8,998 bases of DNA from Treponema sp. (GTDB lineage: Bacteria > Spirochaetota > Spirochaetia > Treponematales > Breznakiellaceae): NCBI GenBank assembly GCA_031254795.1, contig JAIRTS010000009.1, positions 1 through 8,998 on the forward strand, read 5' to 3'. Under the pieces are notes generated by a model. That model had not been told where the DNA came from. It ran no database searches and was given only the letters and a program-made list of their open reading frames with translations. Shown one piece after another: positions 1 to 5,482 of the stretch; position 1 is the stretch's first letter, and each line of letters begins with the position of its first letter. The translations under genes and the position numbers were made by a program.

Positions 1-404
1 TGATCAAGGGCGTCGTTCACTTTTTTTACGTTTGCGTTTACCGCGCTCCAATCCTTCGCGCCTTGGGCTTTGGTCGCGTCATTGTAGGCGGACGACGCGA
101 TTCCGTATTGATCCGCGAACTGCTTTCTGGTGTCCGCGCGAACGCCGTCAAGTCGTTTTTTTGCCGTGGCAAGGGCGGCGCTCGCGGCGTCCGCAGCTTT
201 CTTTTCCGCTGCGTCGTCAGCGGCTTTGGCTTTGGCTATGGCGGCCACCGCGTCGTTGATTTTTTTTGCGTCCGCCGCTACGGTATCCCAGTTTTGCGCT
301 TTTTGGGCATTTAGAGCGTCCGCATACGCCGTTGCGGCGGTGTTGTACAAAGGCGCGTATTTTTTCTGGACGTCGGGAGCCACGCCGTCCATCTGCTTCT
401 TCGC
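1..404 (-). repeat. 80-codon tandem repeat inside the lipoprotein gene
   Basis: Residues 412-491 (bases 404-165) and 492-545 (164 to the window edge) align in register with a period of 80 residues. The shared landmarks are AKKQMDG versus AKKRLDG, then YNTAATAYADA versus YGIASSAYNDA, then AQNWDTV versus AKDWSAV, and KKINDAV versus KKVNDAL. The nucleotide copies have diverged, so this is an old duplication and not a recent slippage product. The second unit is cut by the window edge and further units may follow. Confidence 0.85.
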
Positions 405-1637
405 CGCCGCAAGCGCGTTATTCGCGGCTTTCATCTTCTGTTGTTGGGCGACATAGGCGTCGGAAAGGCCGGCGTTTTTCTGGGCTTCGGCAGCGGCCGC
501 CGTCGCCTCCGCATAGCCGCCCGCGTCAAGGCTTGACTGAGACGCCGCAAGCAGTTCATCCGCCTTTGCCAGAAATTCGTTGCCGGCGGCTTCGGGAAGC
601 GCCGCCGCCTTCTTCCGGCTGGCATCCACCATTTTTTGAGCCGCCTGCAACGCGGTCGCGGCGTTCTTTTGCCGATCGCTTGCAGTTTTGGCAAGCGCGG
701 CGAACATGGGTTGAACGTTGACAAATGAGTCCGCCGCCGCCTGATAGTTCTCCGCGTCATAATCGGCGGCGCCTTGGTGGTACACCGCGTCCGCCGCGTC
801 AAAATCGTCGCTCAAGGCGACGTCTGCGTGAACGGCAACCGCGTCTGTCCGCGCCGCTTCCGCGCGCGACTGTTGCTCGCCGGCGTAACTTTTCCACCCA
901 TTGGCGAGAACCTGCTGGTATTTTGCCAGCGCGTCATCCGCCGCGCTCTGCGCCCCGTCCAAATCATTCGCCGCGTCCGCCGCCTCCACTGCGGCGAAGC
1001 TCTCATCGGCGGCGCCAAGAGCGTCCGGATCAAAACGGTCGAATTTGTTGGCGATAATCTCATCTTTAAGAGAAAGCGCCGCGGCTTTTGTTTGCAAGAG
1101 TCCGTAACGTTTTTCCACTTCAAAAGACGCGGCTTGATACTCGTAATAATCGCCGTTTGCGTAGAGCGTGAAAGAATTTTTATCCTGCTCGTCCACGGCG
1201 GATAGTTCCCGCGCGCAGTGCGTTTCCGCGCCCGCGTCAATCGCATTTTGACGGACGGACGCAATTATATTTTTACGCGCTTCAACGTACTGGGGCGCCG
1301 CTTTATTAAAAACATCCACATAACTATTAAAAATGTCGTCAAATTGGGGGATTGCCGCCTGATAATCCTGCATGGTAACGAGCGGCAGGTTTTTAACTGC
1401 GGTATAGAGTGTTTCCGTGGCATTCCATTCCTCAGCGGCGTAGGTGATTCCTCCAAAATCCATGGCCTGTTTACGCGCCGTTTCTGTTTTATCTTGGGCG
1501 TCTTTTAACGTCCCCTGCGTAGCCTCGTCGGGGCCGCTCTTACAAGACAGAATTGCAGCCATAAGCAATATGCAGACCGGCAAGGCGATGACACCGGTCG
1601 TTGCTCGAGAGACAACCTTTGTGAAGTGCGCTTTCAT
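1..1637 (-). CDS. Large repeat-containing lipoprotein, C-terminus beyond the left edge
   Basis: The minus-strand frame from ATG 1637 is open without a stop to base 1 (545 codons). A GGAGGAG Shine-Dalgarno lies at 1643-1649, five bases before the start. The N-terminus is basic (MKAHFTK), followed by a hydrophobic stretch at about residues 14-30 and a relaxed lipobox AILSC with Cys32, so export by Sec and lipidation by signal peptidase II are expected. The mature part is very rich in Ala, Lys, Asp and Gln and looks wholly helical. Loosely similar TPR-like segments, each with an aromatic followed by spaced alanines, recur near residues 152-187, 208-244, 279-318, 354-390, 431-466 and 511-545. The last two belong to an 80-residue tandem repeat. 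I do not recognise the family. A structural or envelope-spacer role is possible, as in repeat lipoproteins of spirochaetes, but that is inference. No neighbour informs its function. Confidence 0.88.
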   Translation of the reverse strand, partial: MKAHFTKVVSRATTGVIALPVCILLMAAILSCKSGPDEATQGTLKDAQDKTETARKQAMDFGGITYAAEEWNATETLYTAVKNLPLVTMQDYQAAIPQFDDIFNSYVDVFNKAAPQYVEARKNIIASVRQNAIDAGAETHCARELSAVDEQDKNSFTLYANGDYYEYQAASFEVEKRYGLLQTKAAALSLKDEIIANKFDRFDPDALGAADESFAAVEAADAANDLDGAQSAADDALAKYQQVLANGWKSYAGEQQSRAEAARTDAVAVHADVALSDDFDAADAVYHQGAADYDAENYQAAADSFVNVQPMFAALAKTASDRQKNAATALQAAQKMVDASRKKAAALPEAAGNEFLAKADELLAASQSSLDAGGYAEATAAAAEAQKNAGLSDAYVAQQQKMKAANNALAAAKKQMDGVAPDVQKKYAPLYNTAATAYADALNAQKAQNWDTVAADAKKINDAVAAIAKAKAADDAAEKKAADAASAALATAKKRLDGVRADTRKQFADQYGIASSAYNDATKAQGAKDWSAVNANVKKVNDALD

Positions 1638-1665
1638 TAATTCTCCTCCATTACAAGAATTGCAA

Positions 1666-1781
1666 TTTTTATTCGCAGCGGGGTCTAACACTCCGCCTTC
1701 AGGGCGGCTAAAATTGGCGTCGTCAACAAAAACGTGGCGGCGACCCGCACAGCTACATAATTTCCGGACAGAACGAACCTC
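1666..1781 (-). repeat. Dispersed structured repeat, copy A
   Basis: Read on the minus strand, this segment begins GAGGTTCG, passes through GGAAATTATG, GCCGCCAC and AATTTTA, and ends with two back-to-back hairpins and GCGAATAAAAA. The first hairpin is CCGCC-CTGAA-GGCGG (1693-1707). The second pairs GCGGAG with CCCCGC around a TGTTAGA loop. The same landmarks in the same order occur on the plus strand at 2161-2300. Terminal hairpins carrying CTGAAGG-type loops resemble right ends of IS200/IS605 elements and the linked TnpB guide-RNA scaffold. Short open frames cross it, but none matches a protein I recognise. The lipoprotein start codon lies only 29 bases downstream. Confidence 0.6.
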
Positions 1782-1809
1782 GTCCATGATGCAAGGGCAG
1801 ACAGGCTGC

Positions 1810-1861
1810 CCCGTCCTGAAGGGCGGGAAGATTCATTCTTAGCGGGGTTTGACGCCACGCT
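1810..1861 (-). repeat. Related hairpin unit upstream of copy A
   Basis: On the minus strand, AGCGTGG and CCCCGCT can pair imperfectly (1841-1861), followed by AAGAATGAATC, the same tail motif as the ends of copies A and B (GCGAATAAA and GCGAATGAA). A second hairpin follows at 1810-1827, CCCGCCC-TTCA-GGACGGG, with six of seven pairs. This could be a further partial repeat copy, or the other end of the element that left copy A. Confidence 0.5.
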
Positions 1862-1926
1862 CTAAAGTGGACATCAGAACCCGGATATTCATTATATCAT
1901 AACCGGACATTTTATATTAGTAGGAA

Positions 1927-1953
1927 TTTACCAAAAATTGTGTTTTTGGTAAA
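1927..1953. repeat. Perfect 11-bp inverted repeat
   Basis: TTTACCAAAAA at 1927-1937 and TTTTTGGTAAA at 1943-1953 are exact reverse complements around a TTGTG loop. No T-tract follows on either strand, so an intrinsic terminator is unlikely. It lies in an AT-rich patch between the two structured repeats. An operator or the relic end of a mobile element are the main alternatives. Confidence 0.6.
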
Positions 1954-2160
1954 CCCGTCATGGAGGTATGGGTATGGGGAAAGGTTGTTTTGGGGGAAAT
2001 TATCTGTATACAACTATCCTTTGCAAATGAAGCGTCCCTCTTGCGAAAGAGCTTCCTCGTGGCAGGCGCAAACCAGAGGTCGCAAACCTTCGGGTCGGCG
2101 TGGCGTCTCGTCCTCAACGCATTATAGACGCAGTTTGGCGAATCTTCGGTTTGCGAACTG

Positions 2161-2300
2161 GAGGTTCGATGGAAATTATGCAACTGCGACGGTTTGCCGA
2201 GCAAACCAGTTTGCCGCCACTTTTGGTTGGCGCCGTCTATTTTAATCGCCGCAAGGACGCCTGTTAAGGCGTGGGACTAAACCCCACCGCGAATGAAGAA
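2161..2300 (+). repeat. Dispersed structured repeat, copy B
   Basis: The plus strand shows the landmarks of copy A in the same order: GAGGTTCG, GGAAATTATG, GCCGCCAC, a TATTTTAATCGCC segment, then two adjacent hairpins and GCGAATGAAGAA. The hairpins are ACGCCT-GTTA-AGGCGT and GTGGG-ACTAAAC-CCCAC. Relative to copy A it carries about 18 extra bases, which include a perfect hairpin GGTTTGC-CGA-GCAAACC at 2191-2207 and duplicate GTTTGCCG. Its 3' end lies about 60 bases left of the IS66 remnant. No intact transposase accompanies it. Confidence 0.6.
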
Positions 2301-2379
2301 CCCAGGAGCAAGCTTTCGGGCGCCGAAAATTTCTCCTTGAAATATATAAATTACAACCGTAACTATTCAGCCGTTTTTC

Positions 2380-2409
2380 TTGACGCGAGCCAACGATAGG
2401 TGGTATAAC
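2380..2409 (+). promoter_or_regulatory. Promoter of the IS66 transposase remnant
   Basis: TTGACG (2380-2385) and TATAAC (2404-2409) are separated by 18 bp, a good sigma70-type match just inside the IS66 left end. Transcription would begin near 2416, only a few bases before ATG 2420, so the message would be almost leaderless if that start codon is the one used. Confidence 0.5.
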
Positions 2410-2419
2410 CAAACCCGGG

Positions 2420-3146
2420 ATGGGGAACCGCATAAATATACAGAAAATCATAGAAAAGGCCCGGAAACAGATCGAAAACGAGCCAAACCTCTCGCCTGCC
2501 CTGAAGGCGACGTTTGACCTGCCTATTAACCTTTGCCTGCTCCTTTCCCAGAAATGGCTTGCAAAAGCCTCAAAGAACAGCAGTGTCCCCCCGTTGGCGG
2601 ACCCGAACCGGAAAAAACGTTATCGGCCAAAGGGAAACGGAAACCCGGCGGCCAACCGGGGCGTCCGGGCGCAACGCTAAGACCGGTGGTTAAGCCGGAC
2701 AAGATAGTCCCGCTCATGATAGACCGCGCTATTCTGCCACCGGGAAAATGGAAGGGGGTCGGGTGGGAGAGGCGGCAAGTCATAGAACTGGAAATAGGAC
2801 GGGTAGCAACCGAATATCAGACTGAGATAGTGGAGAATGAACGGGGGAAGCGCGTCGCCGCGCCGTTTCCCGAAGGGGTCCTCAGAGCACCCGGTATGGA
2901 GAGAGCGTGAAAGCCCATGCGGTGTATATGTCGGCGCATCAGATGGCAAGCTACGAACGGGTGGGCGAACGCTTCGCCAATCAAATCAACATCCCCTTAA
3001 GCGCTGGGAGCGTGCGCGACTTCAATGAGGAAGCGTATAACAAGCCGGCCTAGTTTGAAGGGTGGGTGAGCAAGAAATTACAAGGGGAGACGGCGCTGAA
3101 CTGTGACGAGCCGGGGATAAACGTAGGGAGCAGGCGAGTATGGCTG
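2420..3146 (+). pseudogene. IS66-family transposase (TnpC type), broken
   Basis: Frame 2420-2635 reads a typical IS66 N-terminus (IQKIIEKARKQIENE, then NLSPALKATF, then SKNSSVPPLADPNRKK). The homology continues in the next frame with KGKRKPGGQPGRPGATL through VAAPFPEGVLRAP. It then shifts again to YGESVKAHAVYMSAHQM, NIPLSAGSV and FNEEAYNKPA, is interrupted by TAG at 3051, and goes on with FEGWVSKKLQGE and CDEPGINVGSRRVWLW. Two single-base deletions, near 2628-2640 and 2888-2896, explain the shifts. The Asp of the usual DETGIN motif remains as DEPGIN. The remainder of the catalytic domain, about half of a typical transposase of roughly 500 residues, is missing beyond the IS3 junction. The gene cannot make an active enzyme. 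Confidence 0.9.
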
Positions 3147-3171
3147 TGGACTTTACCCCGATGGGTAGACA
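3147..3171 (+). repeat. IS3-family terminal inverted repeat, orfB-side end
   Basis: It begins TGGACTTTACCCCG and ends GGTAGACA. It matches the reverse complement of 4227-4251 at 21 of 25 positions. The orfB stop codon (complement of 3175-3177) lies just inside it, as usual at the right end of IS3-family elements. Confidence 0.85.
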
Positions 3172-3174
3172 GTG

Positions 3175-3960
3175 TTAAGCGACTTGGTCACAGTCAAACA
3201 CTTCGGGCGCGGCATAGCCAAGCGCCGAATGCATCGGACTAAAAGTCCGCCGAATCCGGCTGTAACACGCTTCAAGACACATGAACACCGAGCCTCTTGC
3301 TTCCCCCCGCCGAGTGTTTGCCGTCCGCCGTTTCCCGTTCCCTTTTCAGGGTCTTGAAAAACGATTCGGCGCGGGCGTTGTCCAAACAATTCCCATTCCG
3401 GCTCACGCTCCGGCGGACTGAGTGGCAAAACTCAGCCAGCCCGCTCGCGAAAGCTTTTCGCGCGATGCCACGCCCTCCGGCCGGAATGAAATATCAGTCC
3501 CTTCACGGCCTTCCGGTCAAAGAGTCCAAGTGTCGCCGTCAGACACACCCAGCCTCCCCGGGCATTTCGGCGTGAAACTCACGGCTCAACACGCTGCCGC
3601 AGGCCGGGAATCCGTGGTTTGAGTTGGTCGCGAGGACGAGCTTCCTTCTCTCCCAGGCGTTCAACCTATTTTCCCGCGTCAGGCGGGCCGCTTTCTCGCG
3701 GCTTGCCCATTTCCCGCGCTCCCGGCGAGGCGCTGCCCTCGACCAGGGTCTCCCGTACCAAAAGTGACGCCGTTCCTGTATCCGGCGAATCATGCCCGCC
3801 GGTTCCGCGTCGCCTTCCCGCCGTCTCTCGGATGCCCGCGCTTCGCCCGCCGGCAATAGGCGCCGCGACCCCCCAAAATCCCGGCCATCTCCCGGACGGC
3901 ATATTTGTTCAGACGCTCCCTCATGAACTGACACGGCGCCGCCGGGGTTCTCTCCGCGCG
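3175..3960 (-). pseudogene. IS3-family transposase orfB, heavily degraded
   Basis: Pieces of an IS3-type DDE integrase can be followed on the minus strand through several frames. From the N-terminal side they are: RLNKYAVREMAGILGG with YCRRAKRG; IRRIQERRHFWYGRP; AARLTRENRLNAWERRK; NSNHGFPACGSVLSREFHA; GWVCLTATLGLFDRKAV; SRNGNCLDNARAESFFKTLK; and YSRIRRTFSPMHSALGYA with stop TAA at 3177-3175. The final catalytic Glu survives in AESFFKTLK. The stretches that should hold the two catalytic Asp residues (DITY and HSDRGSQY motifs) are deleted or unreadable. Multiple frameshifts, stops and deletions make this an old non-functional copy. Confidence 0.88.
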
Positions 3961-4018
3961 AAGATGACGCGAACTAAAGTTCGACCGCTTTTTTTGGAAT
4001 TTCGAGTGAAACGGAGCT

Positions 4019-4186
4019 TCACACCGCCTCCCGGGACCGCTGCATCCAGCGGCGCGGCATGTTCTCGTTGACACCTAAATCCGCAGCAATCCGGCTTATG
4101 GGTTTCTCTTTCTTTCCCGCCAGCGCCGCCGCTTCGGCCTTAAACTCCTTGGAATAATCTCGCCGTTCTTTGTCGTTCTTTCTCAT
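4019..4186 (-). pseudogene. IS3-family orfA (helix-turn-helix subunit), truncated
   Basis: ATG 4186 is preceded by AAGGAG eight bases upstream and opens a 55-residue frame: MRKNDKERRDYSKEFKAEAA, then AADLGVNENMPRRWMQRSRE, and TGA at 4021-4019. The YSKEFKAEA start and the LGV..N...RRW helix-turn-helix segment are typical of IS3-family OrfA, which binds the terminal repeats. Family members usually run to about 90-100 residues and carry a leucine-zipper tail. That tail is missing, so orfA has an early stop and most of the orfA/orfB overlap with its frameshift site is gone. Confidence 0.85.
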
Positions 4187-4226
4187 TTTTACGCTCCTTG
4201 TCTTTTTTATGTCGCGCTTATTCTTT

Positions 4227-4251
4227 TGTCTACCAAACGTGGAAAAGTCCA
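4227..4251 (-). repeat. IS3-family terminal inverted repeat, orfA-side end
   Basis: On the minus strand it begins TGGACTTTTCCACG and ends GGTAGACA, mirroring 3147-3171. The orfA start codon lies 40 bases inside it. Confidence 0.85.
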
Positions 4252-4601
4252 GTTCTCACATCTGAGCGAAGGGGAAGCCCTTGGCGGGATGGCGGCGCTG
4301 CTCCGGCTTGGGGGTATTTGTTCGATAAGCGAAAAAGTAGTGTTCACGAGATTTCAAAGAAGCGGGGGAATGGCTTGGGCGGCCGCGCGAGCGCCCGCGC
4401 TGGAACAACAAGGCGATAGGGGATGCCGGTATGGCTTGGGGAGAGGAAGGCGCGCGTGGTTGACGCCGGCGGCGATCCGGCGCAAAGAGAACGAAGCCCG
4501 GCGCTTGCCGGGCTTCCCTGCCCTAAGTAAACGCATTTGGGGATTACATCTCGCTGCGAATGAGCCTCCCCGCCGCAAATAAAAAACGTAAAAAAATTTG
4601 T
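4252..4601. other. Unassigned stretch with no recognisable gene
   Basis: After the IS3 end I cannot recognise a gene on either strand. The open frames crossing it have low-complexity Arg/Gly/Ala composition with no convincing start signals. It may be eroded DNA that once belonged to the IS66 element or to the old flank, but no clear IS66 C-terminal motif is visible. The only distinct structure is a perfect 10-bp hairpin at 4493-4516. The end of the stretch is A-rich (4579-4599). Confidence 0.5.
4493..4516. repeat. Perfect 10-bp GC-rich hairpin
   Basis: GAAGCCCGGC at 4493-4502 pairs exactly with GCCGGGCTTC at 4507-4516 around a GCTT loop. No T-tract follows on either strand. It could be a terminator stem that has lost its U-run, a factor-dependent pause, or a small palindromic repeat. 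Confidence 0.55.
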
Positions 4602-4622
4602 GGGGTGTAACGTTTACACCCC
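4602..4622. promoter_or_regulatory. Perfect 9-bp dyad, operator or minus-strand terminator
   Basis: GGGGTGTAA (4602-4610) and TTACACCCC (4614-4622) are exact inverted copies around CGT. The right arm overlaps the proposed -35 box of the tonB leader promoter, the normal place for a repressor site. The core TGTAA-CG-TTTACA recalls LacI/GalR-type operators with one base missing from the symmetric form. Read on the minus strand, a T-rich run follows (ACAAATTTTTTTACG), so the same dyad could also terminate transcription leftward. Confidence 0.5.
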
Positions 4623-4640
4623 TATACTGTTTATTATAGT
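4613..4640 (+). promoter_or_regulatory. Probable promoter of the tonB leader
   Basis: TTTACA (4613-4618) and TATAGT (4635-4640) are 16 bp apart and resemble sigma70 boxes. Transcription would start near 4647 and give a leader of about 110 bases before ATG 4760. A second weak candidate lies closer to the gene (TTGCTC, 17 bp, TATTGT ending about 13 bases before the ATG) and would give a nearly leaderless message. Confidence 0.4.
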
Positions 4641-4664
4641 ACATTCCTCCTATAAAACATATAT

Positions 4665-4709
4665 AATACCGTTGCCGTTCTCCTCCTTTCGGCAACGGTA
4701 TTTCTTTTT
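4665..4709 (+). terminator. Strong terminator-type hairpin in the tonB leader
   Basis: AATACCGTTGCCG (4665-4677) pairs perfectly with CGGCAACGGTATT (4690-4702), a 13-bp stem, followed by a T-rich tract (TCTTTTT). The shape is that of a rho-independent terminator on the plus strand. It sits between the proposed promoter and the tonB start, so it either ends a short upstream transcript or acts as an attenuator. The 12-base loop contains TCTCCTCCTTT, which resembles the anti-Shine-Dalgarno end of 16S rRNA. Confidence 0.7.
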
Positions 4710-4759
4710 GCGCCATTGCTCTTTTTGGCGAAAACCGGTATTGTACACACGTCGCCTAA

Positions 4760-5401
4760 ATGAACGAAAACAGAACAAGGCTCATCATCTTTATATGTGT
4801 CAGCGCGTTGCATGCGTTTCTCATCTTTTTCATAGCGTTTAAGATAAACACGGTAAGCCCGAATGAGGATAGCGCGCCTAAAGTGATGAAACTCGCGGAT
4901 ATTCGGGAAGACACGCCGCCCCCTCCGCCGATTCCGCCCCCTCCGCCCCGCAGGGCGGTTTCTTCGCAAAACACCGCGCCTGCGGTCGCGGAAAATATGA
5001 TCGCGACCGATGAACCGCCTGCGGATCAGGTGATAGGCGAGAGCGAACCTGCGGCGTACGGGATTGAACCTGTGGACATTGAGCCGGTCATAGAGTTCCT
5101 CCCCCAGCATAAAATATCAACGCCGCCCGTATTGTCCGAGGATCAGATACGCAGAAGCACGGAGTATCCTGCCATCGCCCTGCGTTCCGGCGTTGAAGGC
5201 TCCGTGATTCTGGAGCTTTTCATTGACAATAAGGGAGAAATCAGGCGGATCAATGTCTTGAAGGAAGATCCTCCTGACCGCGGATTCGCCGAGTCCGCGG
5301 TGAACGCATTCAGGGATATAAGGGCTGTTCCGGCTGAGGCGAACGGCGTCGCGGTCGCGGTGCGCTACCGGTATCCGGTGCGGTTTAAAATTAAGAGGTG
5401 A
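4760..5401 (+). CDS. tonB: TonB-family energy transducer
   Basis: This 213-residue protein has the classic TonB layout. There is a single N-terminal membrane anchor at about residues 8-28 (LIIFICVSALHAFLIFFIAF) with the conserved-type transmembrane His at 18. A proline-rich periplasmic linker at 53-63 (PPPPPIPPPPP) follows, then an acidic stretch. The C-terminal TonB domain at about 130-211 contains YPAIALRSGVEGSVILELFI and YRYPVRFKI. TonB couples the inner-membrane proton gradient, through ExbB/ExbD, to outer-membrane receptors for ligands such as iron complexes or cobalamin. No exbB, exbD or receptor gene lies nearby, so it may be one of several paralogues. No Shine-Dalgarno is visible before ATG 4760. 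The start is chosen because it directly precedes the membrane anchor. Upstream sit a dyad, a promoter and a terminator-like hairpin that may control expression. Confidence 0.9.
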   Translation: MNENRTRLIIFICVSALHAFLIFFIAFKINTVSPNEDSAPKVMKLADIREDTPPPPPIPPPPPRRAVSSQNTAPAVAENMIATDEPPADQVIGESEPAAYGIEPVDIEPVIEFLPQHKISTPPVLSEDQIRRSTEYPAIALRSGVEGSVILELFIDNKGEIRRINVLKEDPPDRGFAESAVNAFRDIRAVPAEANGVAVAVRYRYPVRFKIKR

Positions 5402-5436
5402 GACAGTTTCAAAACCGCGTCAGGCGATCCGTTTTA

Positions 5437-5463
5437 CGGCGCGGCGCGCGCGTTGCCGCGCCG
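5437..5463. terminator. Hairpin between convergent genes
   Basis: CGGCGCGGC (5437-5445) pairs with GCCGCGCCG (5455-5463), a perfect 9-bp GC stem, in the 81-bp gap between the stops of tonB (plus) and the permease (minus). Its position suits a bidirectional terminator. There is no clear T-tract on either side, so termination strength is uncertain. Confidence 0.5.
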
Positions 5464-5482
5464 CTATCCCACAGGGCGAAAA

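Larger units (their letters stand above)
2359..3146 (+). mobile_element. Truncated IS66-family insertion sequence
   Basis: The left end is placed at 2359, where GTAACTATTCAGCC starts. IS66-family inverted repeats typically begin with GTAA, and the transposase remnant starts 61 bases further in. The homology stops where a decayed IS3-family element begins at 3147. No right end matching the left sequence was found after the IS3 element, so the 3' half was probably deleted. The accessory genes tnpA and tnpB of full-length IS66 elements are absent. Confidence 0.7.
3147..4251 (-). mobile_element. Decayed IS3-family element inserted in the IS66 remnant
   Basis: Both ends carry matching 25-bp terminal inverted repeats (3147-3171 and 4227-4251, 21 of 25 positions identical) that begin TGGACTTT and share an inner GGTAGACA. 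Between them lie, on the minus strand, an orfA remnant and an orfB remnant in the usual IS3 order. The 1105-bp length is a little short for the family (about 1.2-1.5 kb), in keeping with internal deletions. Flanking bases GCTG and GTTC do not form a clear 3-4 bp target duplication, so one flank has probably been rearranged. Confidence 0.85.

Noticed and set aside
130..1264. Several 100-150 codon frames on both strands
   Set aside because: All lie inside the lipoprotein gene in other frames. The lipoprotein frame itself is open from 1637 to the edge with a good ribosome-binding site and signal peptide.
1917..2245. Overlapping 95- to 101-codon frames in the intergenic repeat region
   Set aside because: They run across the hairpin repeats and show no recognisable protein motif. 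A shared GNY and AATF reading in copies A and B is explained by the DNA-level repeat.
1660..2300. CRISPR array
   Set aside because: The repeats are few, diverged, in opposite orientation and lack regular spacers. No cas gene is present.
2611..2640. Programmed frameshift in the IS66 transposase at the A-run near 2611
   Set aside because: The frame change fits best at 2628-2640, and a second shift, a stop codon and truncation follow, so decay is the simpler explanation.
2359..4622. IS66 right end after the IS3 element
   Set aside because: I looked for a sequence complementary to GTAACTATTCAGCC followed by TTAC between 4252 and 4622 and found only short chance matches.
4634..5110. Minus-strand open frame of 158 codons
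   Set aside because: It is antisense to tonB and its leader, with an Arg-rich artefactual composition and no recognisable domain.
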